Positions 41,964-49,751 of a stretch of DNA of 64,000 bases are shown here, one piece after another (position 1 is the stretch's first letter; every line of letters starts with the position of its first letter). Position numbers and translations under genes: made by a program. Location of the stretch: the NCBI RefSeq assembly GCF_000718025.1, contig NZ_JODS01000007.1, positions 1 to 64,000 of the forward strand, given 5' to 3'. Source of the stretch: Kitasatospora purpeofusca (GTDB taxonomy: Bacteria; Actinomycetota; Actinomycetes; Streptomycetales; Streptomycetaceae). The notes beneath the pieces were generated by a model. The model had not been told where the DNA came from and searched no databases. It saw only the letters and a list, made by a program, of their open reading frames with translations.

Positions 41964-43352
41964 GTGACGGCCCGCCGAACGGTCGAGAGCGTCGAGGACG
42001 CCGAGAATGCCATGGCCGAGGCTGACGCCACGGGCGACGCCGGCAGCACGGGCGGCGCGGACACCGCGCCGGCCCGGGTCGGCTACGGGGCCCTGCTGCG
42101 CACTCCCGGGGCCTGGACGTTCCTGACCCCCGCGCTCCTCGCGCGGCTGCCCTACGCGATGCTCAGCATGGGAATCCTGCTGCTGGTCAAGGACACCCAC
42201 GGCTCCTACGGCACCGCCAGCACGGTCGCGGCGGTCGCCGCCGTCGCCCAGGCGCTGATCGGCCCGCAGACCGGGCGGCTCGCGGACCGGTACGGCCAGG
42301 CCGCCGTGCTCGTCCCGACCGTCCTGGTGCACGCGGCCTCGGTCGGCGCGCTGATCGCGCTCGCCCTCGGGCACGCGCCGGCCTGGAGCCTGTTCCTGGC
42401 CGCCGCCCCGGCCGGTGCGAGCGTCCCGCAGATCGGCGCGATGGTGCGCGCCCGCTGGATCTCCACCTTCACCGCCGAGGGCGCCTCCGCCTCCTCCGCC
42501 GCCAAGGTGAGCACCGCCTTCGCCTTCGAGTCCGTGACCGACGAGTTCACCTTCGTCGTCGGCCCGATCCTGGCCGCCGCCGTGGCCACCTCGGTCAACC
42601 CCTCGACCGGGCTGATCGCCGAGGCCGCGCTGACCCTGGTCGGCGGTCTGGCCTTCGCGGCCCAGCGGCGCACCGCGCCCGCCCGGGTGGTGCGCGAGCC
42701 CGGCGTCCGGCAGGCCTCGGCCCTCGCCTCCCCCGGCGTCCGGCTGCTGGCCGGCACCTTCCTGGGCGTGGGCGCCGTCTTCGGCGGCCTGCAGGTCTCG
42801 GTGAACGCCTTCGCCGACTCGGTCGGCCGGCCGGGCGCCGCGGGCACCGTCTACGGCATCTTCGCCGGCGGCTCGATGCTGGCCGGCGTGCTGTACGGCA
42901 TGGTCGCCTGGCGGCGGTCGGTCCAGCAGCGGATGGTCATGAGCTACGGCCTGCTGGTGCTGGGCTGCTCGACCCTGTGGGCGATGCCGAACCTGGTCGC
43001 GCTGTCGGTCGCCGGGCTGGTCTGCGGCCTGGCCATCGCGCCCACCCTGATCAGCGGCTACACCCTGGTCGAGACGCTGGTCGAGGACGGCGCCAAGACC
43101 GAGGCCTTCACCTGGCTGACCGGCGCCATCGGCCTGGGCCTGGCGACCGGCGCGACGGCGGCCGGGCGGCTGATCGACGCGCAGGGCCCGACGGTCGGCT
43201 TCCTGGTGCCGGTCGCCGGTGCCGGTCTCGGCCTGATCGCCCTGCTCTCGCTGCGGGGGCTGCTGGTACCGGCCGGAACCCGCAGCACGGTGGTCGCCGG
43301 CTCGGTGGAGCGCGGTGCGCCCGCCGGGCTGGTGGGGGCCGTCAAGGGCTGA
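41964..43352 (+). CDS. MFS transporter of unknown substrate
   Basis: 462 residues with about 12 membrane helices. The helix 2-3 loop carries a motif close to the MFS consensus (GPQTGRLADRYGQAAVL). A 35-residue acidic N-terminus precedes the first helix. Overall pattern fits a small-molecule exporter, but no substrate motif is visible. I start at GTG 41964, with AGGAAGGA upstream; the frame extends to 41811 without a better start. A candidate inverted-repeat operator lies upstream. Confidence 0.85.
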   Translation: MTARRTVESVEDAENAMAEADATGDAGSTGGADTAPARVGYGALLRTPGAWTFLTPALLARLPYAMLSMGILLLVKDTHGSYGTASTVAAVAAVAQALIGPQTGRLADRYGQAAVLVPTVLVHAASVGALIALALGHAPAWSLFLAAAPAGASVPQIGAMVRARWISTFTAEGASASSAAKVSTAFAFESVTDEFTFVVGPILAAAVATSVNPSTGLIAEAALTLVGGLAFAAQRRTAPARVVREPGVRQASALASPGVRLLAGTFLGVGAVFGGLQVSVNAFADSVGRPGAAGTVYGIFAGGSMLAGVLYGMVAWRRSVQQRMVMSYGLLVLGCSTLWAMPNLVALSVAGLVCGLAIAPTLISGYTLVETLVEDGAKTEAFTWLTGAIGLGLATGATAAGRLIDAQGPTVGFLVPVAGAGLGLIALLSLRGLLVPAGTRSTVVAGSVERGAPAGLVGAVKG

Positions 43353-43429
43353 CCCCGGGGCCGGAACCGACTCATCTCACATTCGAGTCGCTGGACTGAT
43401 CCTTCGGAATGCCGCATCATTGAGGATCG

Positions 43430-43456
43430 TTAGCACTCATCAGGCGAGAGTGCCAG
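43430..43456 (+). promoter_or_regulatory. CIRCE-like element (HrcA operator) upstream of fmdB
   Basis: TTAGCACTC (43430-43438), exactly 9 nt, then GAGTGCCAG (43448-43456). The consensus CIRCE is TTAGCACTC-N9-GAGTGCTAA, so 16 of 18 arm positions match with the exact spacing. It ends 11 nt before the GTG of the zinc-ribbon gene and overlaps its ribosome-site region. This suggests control by the heat-shock repressor HrcA. Confidence 0.8.
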
Positions 43457-43467
43457 GAGGAAGACAA

Positions 43468-43794
43468 GTGCCCACGTACCAGTACCAGTGCACCGAGTGC
43501 GGCAACGGCCTGGAGGCGGTGCAGAAGTTCACCGACGAGCCGCTGACCACGTGCCCCGACTGCCAGGGACGGCTCCGCAAGGTCTTCTCGGCGGTGGGTG
43601 TCGTCTTCAAGGGCTCCGGCTTCTACCGGACCGACAGCCGCTCCTCCTCCAGCAGCTCGGTGGGATCCGGCTCGTCGTCGTCCTCTTCGTCGACGTCGGC
43701 CTCGGGCTCCTCGTCGGGCTCGTCCTCGTCGGGCTCCTCGGGTTCGTCGGGGTCCTCGGCCCCCGCGGCCAGCCCCGCTCCGGCGGCCGGCTGA
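43468..43794 (+). CDS. fmdB: FmdB-family zinc-ribbon protein with poly-Ser tail
   Basis: 108 residues. N-terminal FmdB/CxxC_CxxC zinc ribbon (PTYQYQCTECGNGLE, C8/C11, and TTCPDCQGRLRKVFS, C29/C32), ending with the family pattern VFKGSGFYRTD. The last ~50 residues are mostly Ser with Gly/Ala. Function is unknown; the family is often called a putative regulatory protein. GTG start with AGGAGG 7 nt upstream, directly behind a CIRCE element. Next genes are a small membrane protein and mscL. Confidence 0.88.
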   Translation: MPTYQYQCTECGNGLEAVQKFTDEPLTTCPDCQGRLRKVFSAVGVVFKGSGFYRTDSRSSSSSSVGSGSSSSSSSTSASGSSSGSSSSGSSGSSGSSAPAASPAPAAG

Positions 43795-43880
43795 CCTTCT
43801 GCCGGGTCGCGGCAGCAGCTTCTCGGACGGCCCGCCGTTCCCGTTCTCCACGGGTGCGGCGGGCCTTTCGCGCGTTCTGC

Positions 43881-43962
43881 GGCGGGTGTCCCGGGGGCGG
43901 GCGTTTCGGGGCTGGGGCGTTTTCGGGGGCAGGGCTTTCGGGGGCGGGTGTCCCGGGGGCGG
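43881..43962 (+). repeat. G-rich tract with 20-bp direct repeat
   Basis: An identical 20-mer occurs at 43881-43900 and 43943-43962, starting 62 bp apart. Between and within them are many G3-G5 runs on the plus strand, giving strong G-quadruplex potential. It lies in the 326-nt non-coding gap (43795-44120) between fmdB and the next gene. Confidence 0.6.
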
Positions 43963-44010
43963 ATTCTGTCAGCGCCGGGCGGGTCGGTTCACCCCTGCGG
44001 GTGGGTCCCG

Positions 44011-44036
44011 TTGTCCACAGGGCCGGGTTTTCCACA
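44011..44036 (+). promoter_or_regulatory. pair of DnaA-box-like 9-mers
   Basis: TTGTCCACA (44011-44019) equals the streptomycete DnaA-box consensus. TTTTCCACA (44028-44036) differs at one position. Same orientation, starts 17 bp apart, in the gap upstream of the small membrane protein and mscL. Confidence 0.5.
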
Positions 44037-44120
44037 GGTTCGGAAAAGGGAGTTCCGGCGGTCGCGCGGGCGACCCAGAGTGGGCACCGCAAGCCCCGAA
44101 CCCGACCAGTGGAGGTACCC

Positions 44121-44420
44121 GTGCGTACCGCTTCACCCGCCCTGTCGCCCCGTCCGCTGCCGATCCCGCCGCTGCCCGCGCCGACCGTTCCGCCCCGGCA
44201 GCCGGTGCCCTCCTTCCCGCCGATCGGAGGCCGGGCCGGTCTGCGCGGCCGGCTCCGACAGCTGCTGGCAGCCGGCCCCCGGGTGCCGGCCGTGCTGCTC
44301 TTCGCGATGGCGGCCGCACTCGCCCTCGGACCGGCCTGGGCGAACCCGGGGACGCCGGAATCGGCACCGCCGGTCGGCCGAACGGGTTGTCCGGCGGAGG
44401 GGGGAGGAAATCACCCGTAA
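44121..44420 (+). CDS. small Pro-rich, single-helix membrane protein
   Basis: 99 residues from GTG 44121, with an excellent GGAGG 6 nt upstream. A Pro-rich N-terminus (about 5-38), a basic stretch (GRLRQLL), one hydrophobic segment (AVLLFAMAAALALGPAWA) that could be a signal or anchor, and a short polar tail ending NHP. I do not recognise it. From memory, longer SAF-domain proteins occur at this position in other streptomycetes, so this may be a shortened relative. 29 nt before mscL. Confidence 0.55.
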   Translation: MRTASPALSPRPLPIPPLPAPTVPPRQPVPSFPPIGGRAGLRGRLRQLLAAGPRVPAVLLFAMAAALALGPAWANPGTPESAPPVGRTGCPAEGGGNHP

Positions 44421-44426
44421 CCGAGG

Positions 44427-44441
44427 AACGACTTCGTCGTT
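44427..44441 (+). other. small hairpin between ribosome site and mscL start
   Basis: AACGAC-TTC-GTCGTT, a perfect 6-bp stem lying between GAGGA (44423-44427) and the mscL ATG (44450). Folding would bring a distant Shine-Dalgarno nearer the start. Confidence 0.4.
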
Positions 44442-44449
44442 CACGCGGC

Positions 44450-44869
44450 ATGAAGGGCTTCAAGGAATTCCTGCTGCGCGGAAACGTCGTCGACCTGGCC
44501 GTCGCCGTAGTCATCGGTGCGGCTTTCACCAGCATCGTCAACGCCTTCGTCAAAGGCGTCATCAATCCGATCGTCGGCGCGTTCGGGGCCAAGGACCTCG
44601 CGTCCTACAGCTCCTGCATCAAGGGGCCCTGCGAGGTGACCGCCGCCGGTGAGGTGACGTCCGGAATCCTCATCCTCTGGGGCAGCGTGCTCAGCGCGGC
44701 CCTGCAGTTCCTGATCACCGCCGCCGTCGTCTACTTCTGCCTCATCCTGCCGATGACCAGGTTCACCGCCCGGCGCAAGACCCTGGCCGAGGTCCAGGCG
44801 GAGGCCGAGGCCAAGGAGGTCCTGCTGCTCACCGAGATCCGCGACGCCCTGGTCACCCGGGCCGCCTGA
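44450..44869 (+). CDS. mscL: large-conductance mechanosensitive channel
   Basis: 139 residues, two membrane helices. TM1 carries the pore pattern FLLRGNVVDLAVAVVIGAAF, followed by NAFVKGVINPIVGAF. A periplasmic loop with two Cys (SSCIKGPCE), TM2 and a charged C-terminal bundle follow. It forms a pentameric emergency valve that opens under hypo-osmotic membrane tension. The ATG at 44450 lacks a close Shine-Dalgarno; GAGGA lies 22 nt upstream across a hairpin. Confidence 0.94.
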   Translation: MKGFKEFLLRGNVVDLAVAVVIGAAFTSIVNAFVKGVINPIVGAFGAKDLASYSSCIKGPCEVTAAGEVTSGILILWGSVLSAALQFLITAAVVYFCLILPMTRFTARRKTLAEVQAEAEAKEVLLLTEIRDALVTRAA

Positions 44870-44942
44870 GCCCCTGGCCCGTCCGAACCCCGCCGCGCCA
44901 CGCCCCGTCCCGTCCGGGGCCCGGCGGCCCCTCCCCCTCGGA

Positions 44943-45209
44943 TCAGTCCCCGTGGTGCGGCGGGCGCTGGCTCAGGTACCAGTCCAGCCCCCGTCCACCG
45001 CTCTCCCCGGCCCCGGGGCGCTCGCCCCACCCGGTGTCGGTGTCGTCCCGGGACTGCCGGTCCAGCGGGTCCCCGAAGATCAGCCGGGCCTTCGCCGCCG
45101 CGTCCGCACCCGGCTGTGCCTTGGGGGCGGCCTGTGCCGGCCCGCTCCCCGCCCCTGGCCCGGTACCGGGCTGCGTGCCCGGTCGGCCGTCCGTCGCGTC
45201 CTTCGCCAT
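44943..45209 (-). CDS. conserved-looking small protein of unknown function
   Basis: 88 residues, ATG 45209 with GGAGGAG 7 nt upstream. A disordered Gly/Pro N-half precedes a more conserved-looking C-half with ARLIFGDPLDRQSRDDTDTG and an ending WYLSQRPPHHGD. No Cys, no membrane segment. I recall similar small proteins with a PPHHGD end in other streptomycetes but know no function. Convergent with mscL. Confidence 0.7.
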   Translation of the reverse strand: MAKDATDGRPGTQPGTGPGAGSGPAQAAPKAQPGADAAAKARLIFGDPLDRQSRDDTDTGWGERPGAGESGGRGLDWYLSQRPPHHGD

Positions 45210-45402
45210 CGTCTCCTCCACCGCTCTCGCCGTCCCCGCCGCTGTCCGCCGTCGCCCGCCCCTGCCCACCAAGCCTAGAAGGCCCCGGAGCGGCCCGGGG
45301 ACGACGGTGGGCCCGGCGCGGACCGCTCCGCACCGGGCCCACCGGGCCGTACCCACCTCCGGCCGCGCCGCCCCGCGCGCCCCACGTCTCCGCACACCTC
45401 CG

Positions 45403-46374
45403 CTACGCGGCCTCGAAGCCCGCATGGTCGGCGATCTTCTTCAGCTCCGCCAGCGCGTGCTTCTCGATCTGGCGGATCCGCTCACGGGTCAGCCCGTGCT
45501 GCTTGCCCACCTCGGTGAGGGTGCGCTCGCGGCCGTCCTCCATGCCGTAGCGGGAGCGGATGATCGATGCCGTCCGGTCGTCCAGCCGCCCGATCAGGCC
45601 GTCCAGCTCCTCACGGCGGAGCATGACCATCACGGCGTCCTCGGGGGACGTCGCCCCGGTGTCCTCGACCAGGTCGCCGAACTGGGTCTCGCCCTCGTCG
45701 TCGACCGACATGTTCAGACTGACCGGGTCGCGCGCCCAGTCCAGCACGTCCTTGATCCGGGTCTCGGTGGTGTCCAGCTCGGCCGCGATCTCGGCCGGCT
45801 CGGGCTCACGGCCCAGCTCCTTCGACTTCTCCCGCTGCACCCGCCGGATCCGGCCCAGCTCCTCGACCAGGTGGACGGGCAGCCGGATGGTGCGCGACTG
45901 GTCGGCGATCGACCGGGTGATGGCCTGGCGGATCCACCAGGTCGCGTAGGTGGAGAACTTGAAGCCCTTGGCGTAGTCGAACTTCTCCACCGCGCGGACC
46001 AGGCCCGCGTTGCCCTCCTGGATGAGGTCCAGCAGGGGCAGGCCGCTGCGCGGGTAGCGCCGGGCGACGGCGACCACGAGACGGAGGTTCGACCGGATGA
46101 AGACGTCCTTGGCGCGCTCGGCGTCCTCGGCTATCGCCTCCAGCTCCTCGCGCTGGACGCCCTCGGGGAGCCCGCCCTCGTCCAGCAGATGCTGGGCGTA
46201 CACGCCGGCCTCGATCCGCAGCGAGAGCTCGACCTCCTCGGCGGCATCGAGCAGGGGTGTCCTGGCGATCTCGTCGAGATACATGCCGACCAGGTCACGG
46301 TCGGCCTCGAAGTTGGTCGGGCGGGCCGCGCGAGTCCGGTCGGCCCTGTCGCGAACGACGGCACGGGTGGCCAT
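45403..46374 (-). CDS. hrdD: group 2 sigma-70 factor, HrdD-like
   Basis: 323 residues. Starts at region 1.2 (DLVGMYLDEIARTPLL) and has region 2 (SNLRLVVAVARRYPRSGLPL, FKFSTYATWWIRQAITRS), region 3 (RLPVHLVEELGRIRRVQRE) and region 4 (TLTEVGKQHGLTRERIRQIE). It lacks the long N-terminal extension of the principal factor HrdB. Length, start (MATRAVVRDR) and C-terminus fit HrdD; HrdA or HrdC are less likely. It recognises promoters like those used by HrdB. ATG 46374 with GGGAG 7 nt upstream. A sigma-R promoter lies about 95 nt upstream, implying induction by thiol stress. Confidence 0.9.
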   Translation of the reverse strand: MATRAVVRDRADRTRAARPTNFEADRDLVGMYLDEIARTPLLDAAEEVELSLRIEAGVYAQHLLDEGGLPEGVQREELEAIAEDAERAKDVFIRSNLRLVVAVARRYPRSGLPLLDLIQEGNAGLVRAVEKFDYAKGFKFSTYATWWIRQAITRSIADQSRTIRLPVHLVEELGRIRRVQREKSKELGREPEPAEIAAELDTTETRIKDVLDWARDPVSLNMSVDDEGETQFGDLVEDTGATSPEDAVMVMLRREELDGLIGRLDDRTASIIRSRYGMEDGRERTLTEVGKQHGLTRERIRQIEKHALAELKKIADHAGFEAA

Positions 46375-46771
46375 GCTTGCTCCCTTTGCTGGTGTTGCCG
46401 AGGTCTGGGCTGCCTGCCCCCAGGAGGGCACGATGTGCGGGCCCCGAGGGGCTCACACGTAACGATCCAACGAACAGATTCCGGACAACATTCCCAAGTC
46501 GCTCAGATTCTTCCAGGGATGCAGTATCCTGCGAGATTTATCCCCGATTCCGAACGGAGGGTGACCGCGCGAGCACCGCGGGTGCCGTTCCGGGACCGTT
46601 TCGGCGCACCCCGCGCACGGCCCCCGCCAGGCACAACCCCGCCGGCGCCGGGCGCGTTCCCGCGCGGACCCGCGCTCCCGCACCGGCGCACGCAGGTTCT
46701 CCGCACAAAAGATGCCAAATCGCTATCACCGCAGCGCACGCTCGGCGCAGGCGGCTGGGAAGGTGTCAGCC
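46375..46771. other. 397-nt divergent regulatory region (hrdD / PAP2)
   Basis: Holds the sigma-R promoter of hrdD (46469-46495) and, on the minus strand further upstream, an AGGATACT box near 46525 that may be a second promoter. The part from 46556 to 46771 shows nothing clear beyond the PAP2 ribosome site. Confidence 0.5.
46469..46495 (-). promoter_or_regulatory. sigma-R promoter of hrdD
   Basis: Minus strand GGGAAT (46495-46490), 18-nt spacer, GTT (46471-46469). This equals the streptomycete sigma-R consensus GGGAAT-N18-GTT. The start would fall near 46462, giving an ~88-nt leader to the hrdD ATG. A sigma-R promoter is known for hrdD in Streptomyces coelicolor. Confidence 0.82.
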
Positions 46772-47647
46772 ATGCACCTGACCAACAGCTCGCCCACCAT
46801 CACCGCGCGTGATCGCCACCTGCTCCGGCACGCGGCACTCGCGGTCTGCTGCGCCGGACTGTTCGCCGCCCTCGCGGCCCTGGTGCAGACCGGCTGGGGC
46901 CCGCTCGCCCGGTTCGACCGCGAGCTCACCGGCGATCTGCACCGCTACGCGGCCGATCACACCGTGTGGACCGCCTCGGTACAGATGTTCTCCGACATCG
47001 GCGGGACGATCACGATGCGCAGCGTCCTCGGCGCCGTCGCGCTCTGGCTCTGGCTGATCGGCGCCCGGACGCTGGCCGGCTGGGTGGCGGCCCAGACCCT
47101 GATCGGCTGGGGCGGCCAGTGGGTGCTGAAGCTCTCCTTCGGCCGCCACCGGCCGGCCTTCTCCGACCCGGTCGCGCACGCCGACGGTCCCTCCTTCCCC
47201 TCCGGGCACGCGATGGCCTCCGTGATCACCTGTGCGGTGCTGGTCGGCCTGCTCTGGCCCCGGGCCCGCCGCGCCGGCCGGACCACCGCCTGCACGACCG
47301 CCGCACTGACCGTCCTCGCGATCGGCGCCTCCCGGGTCTTCCTCGGTGTCCACTGGACCACCGACGTCCTGGCAGGCTGGCTCGCCGCCGGAATCGTCCT
47401 CGGCGCCGTCACCGTCCTCGTCGAACTCGCCCGCCCCGGCGCCCTCGCCCGCGACTTCCGCCGGGTGGACTGGCGCACCCGCCCCCGCGTCCAGCGGGTG
47501 CTCGTCTCCTCCGCCCGCCCGCCCCGCGACACCGACCCCTCGGACGATCCCGCGGACGACCTCCCGGACGCCCCCTCCGACAATGCCCCCGTCGCCGGAC
47601 CCGCCGCCGACCCCGTCCCCGACCGCCCCGACGGCCTCCTGCGCTGA
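46772..47647 (+). CDS. PAP2-superfamily membrane phosphatase
   Basis: 291 residues, about six membrane helices. Phosphatase motifs in order: KLSFGRHRPAF (C1, KxxxxxxRP-like), FPSGHAMAS (C2, PSGH) and SRVFLGVHWTTDVLAGW (C3, SRxxxxxHxxxD). It likely dephosphorylates undecaprenyl-diphosphate or phosphatidic-acid-type lipids on the outer face. The C-terminal 60 residues are Asp/Pro-rich and cytoplasmic. ATG 46772 with GGGAAGG upstream. Confidence 0.9.
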   Translation: MHLTNSSPTITARDRHLLRHAALAVCCAGLFAALAALVQTGWGPLARFDRELTGDLHRYAADHTVWTASVQMFSDIGGTITMRSVLGAVALWLWLIGARTLAGWVAAQTLIGWGGQWVLKLSFGRHRPAFSDPVAHADGPSFPSGHAMASVITCAVLVGLLWPRARRAGRTTACTTAALTVLAIGASRVFLGVHWTTDVLAGWLAAGIVLGAVTVLVELARPGALARDFRRVDWRTRPRVQRVLVSSARPPRDTDPSDDPADDLPDAPSDNAPVAGPAADPVPDRPDGLLR

Positions 47648-47728
47648 GGACCTTCCGCGCCGCCGATCCACCGCGCCGACGGGACCGGGCCGACGAACCA
47701 CCGGGCTGACAACCGCTCACCGGAACGC

Positions 47729-47764
47729 CGCGGGCCCCCTCGGTCGTGACCGAGGGGGCCCGCG
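47729..47764. terminator. bidirectional hairpin between PAP2 gene and tRNA-Arg
   Basis: Near-perfect palindrome of up to 17 bp (47729-47745 with 47748-47764), the innermost pairs forming the loop. Serves both converging units. Confidence 0.7.
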
Positions 47765-47793
47765 TACTACGTCGTCCGCCGGAACCGGCGCTG

Positions 47794-47866
47794 TGCCCCA
47801 GGCAGGATTCGAACCTGCGACACCGGCTTTAGGAGAGCCGTGCTCTATCCCCTGAGCTACTGAGGC
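47794..47866 (-). tRNA. tRNA-Arg (anticodon CCT)
   Basis: 73-nt cloverleaf. Acceptor GCCTCAG pairs with CTGGGGC, anticodon stem CGGCT/AGCCG, loop CTCCTAA (anticodon CCT, reads the rare AGG codon), T arm GCAGG/CCTGC with TTCGAAT. Discriminator A; CCA not encoded. TAGGCT at 47889-47884 is placed as its -10. Confidence 0.95.
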
Positions 47867-48065
47867 GGGGGAAGACCGCTGACAGCCTAGCGGATCGCCG
47901 GGGAGGGTTGGGCGGGGACGGGCCCGGACGGACGGGCCGACGGCGGGTCAGCGGGGCCGGGGGTGGCCCGACCTGCGGAGGGGCCGCCGGATAGCCTGGG
48001 AGGACGGGACTCGGCGGCCCTCGGCCCCGGGCCGTCCGGCCGGTGGACAGAGGCGGGGGCGGCAG

Positions 48066-49631
48066 ATGGTGACGGACGAGCGGTGGTACGGGAGATCCGT
48101 CCGCCGGGCGGCACGGGTGGCCGGACCGGCCACCTGGCTGGTCCCGGCGCTGGCGATGCTGGTGGTCGGCGGCTACCGGCTGGGGACCCCCACCCTGTGG
48201 CGGGACGAGGTGGCGACCTGGACGTCCGCCGTCCGCCCGCTCGGTGAACTGCTGCGGATGCTGCAGCACGTCGACGCCAGCAACGGCACCTACTACGTCC
48301 TGCTGCACGGCTGGATCACGCTGTTCGGCGACTCGGTCACGGTGCTGCGGCTGCCCTCGGTACTGGCCATGGCGGGCGCGGCCGCGTTCACCGCGCTGGT
48401 CGCCGCACGCCTGTTCGGCGGCCGCGTCGCGGGCACCTGCGCCGGACTGCTCTTCGCGACCGTGCCACTGGTCTCCCGGTACGCGCAGGAGGCCCGCTCC
48501 TACGCGCTGGTGACCTGCGCCGTCGCGGCCGCGACCTGGTTCCTGCTGCGCGCGCTGGACCGGTCGACGCCGTGGCGGTGGATCGCCTACGGCCTGGCGA
48601 TGGCCGTGGCCGGCGCCGCGCACCTGGTTTCCCTGAGCGCCCTGGCCGGGCAGGCGGCGCTGGTCGCGCCCCACCTGTGGGGGGCCCGCGGCCCGGACCT
48701 GCGGCGGCTGCTCGTCCGCCTGGCGGCGGTGATCACCGCCCTGGTCGTGGCGGTGCTGCCGGTCGCGCTGCTCGGCCGCCAGCAGTCGGAGCGGCAGCTG
48801 GGCTGGCTCGCCCGGCCGAGCGTGGACCAGCTGTGGCACTTCGGCGAGCCGCTGTTCGGCTCGGCCCGGGTGTTCGACGTCTTCCTGGTGCTGGCGGTGC
48901 TGGCCCTGGTGCTGCCCGGGCGGCGCGGTCCGGCGCTGCGGCTGCTGCTGCTCGCGGTGCTGCCGGTGCTGGCGGTCTGGGTGCTCTCGCGCGGCACCAC
49001 CTCGTACTTCCTCGACCGGTACCTGCTGTTCACGGTCCCGGCCTGGGCGGCGCTGGCCGGCTGCGGGGTCGGCGCCGTGTACGCGGCGGTGACGGCCGCG
49101 GCCAAGCCCGGCCGGACCAGGCCGGAGCTGCGGGCGGCGGGGCTGGTGCTCGCGGTCGGTGTGGTGGCGGTGACCGGGGTGACGGCGCTGCCCCGGCAGT
49201 CGCTGGTGCGCTACCCCGGCTCGCACGCGCAGTCCAAGGAGCCGTACCAGGAGGTGGCCCGGCTGATCACGGCCGGCTACCGGTCCGGGGACGGACTGGC
49301 CGTGCCGATCGGCGGGCAGGCCTGGTCGATGGTCGGCCCCGGTGTCTCCTACTACCTGCCGGACGGGATACGGCCGTATCCCCTGTTCGTGGCGAGCGGG
49401 GCCGTCCCGGCCGGGGACCTCTTCCCGATACCGTGCCCGAAGCCCGCCGACTGCACCGGGTCCGGGACCCGCACCTGGCTGGTCGTGCTGGGCGACACCA
49501 CCGATCCGCTCGCCGAGGTGCCCGAGGGCGAGGCGGCCGCCCTGCGGGGCCGGTTCGGCCCGCCGCAGCAGGTGACGCCGCTGGGCGGGATGACGCTCGC
49601 GCTGCTGGAGGGGGCCGGCGCCGGCCGCTGA
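48066..49631 (+). CDS. GT-C membrane glycosyltransferase (GT39/ArnT-like)
   Basis: 521 residues with about 10-11 membrane helices. The first extracytoplasmic loop has the GT-C acidic pair in TPTLWRDEVATW, followed by NGTYYVLLHGWITLFGDS and RLPSVLAMAGAA, as in the dolichyl-phosphate-mannose/ArnT-like group. A C-terminal ~150-residue soluble domain with four Cys (PIPCPKPADCTG) faces outside. The acceptor is unknown (cell-wall polymer or protein). ATG 48066; the ribosome site is a loose GGGGGCGG. Confidence 0.82.
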   Translation: MVTDERWYGRSVRRAARVAGPATWLVPALAMLVVGGYRLGTPTLWRDEVATWTSAVRPLGELLRMLQHVDASNGTYYVLLHGWITLFGDSVTVLRLPSVLAMAGAAAFTALVAARLFGGRVAGTCAGLLFATVPLVSRYAQEARSYALVTCAVAAATWFLLRALDRSTPWRWIAYGLAMAVAGAAHLVSLSALAGQAALVAPHLWGARGPDLRRLLVRLAAVITALVVAVLPVALLGRQQSERQLGWLARPSVDQLWHFGEPLFGSARVFDVFLVLAVLALVLPGRRGPALRLLLLAVLPVLAVWVLSRGTTSYFLDRYLLFTVPAWAALAGCGVGAVYAAVTAAAKPGRTRPELRAAGLVLAVGVVAVTGVTALPRQSLVRYPGSHAQSKEPYQEVARLITAGYRSGDGLAVPIGGQAWSMVGPGVSYYLPDGIRPYPLFVASGAVPAGDLFPIPCPKPADCTGSGTRTWLVVLGDTTDPLAEVPEGEAAALRGRFGPPQQVTPLGGMTLALLEGAGAGR

Positions 49632-49751
49632 CCCCCTCCCGGGGCACCGGCCGGCCGGGCCGCAGATCCGCGGGGCGCGGGGCGGCCCGGATGCGGCGCG
49701 CCGGGGCCCGGGCGACCATGGATCACGGCGACCAGGTCGGGAGGACCGTCC

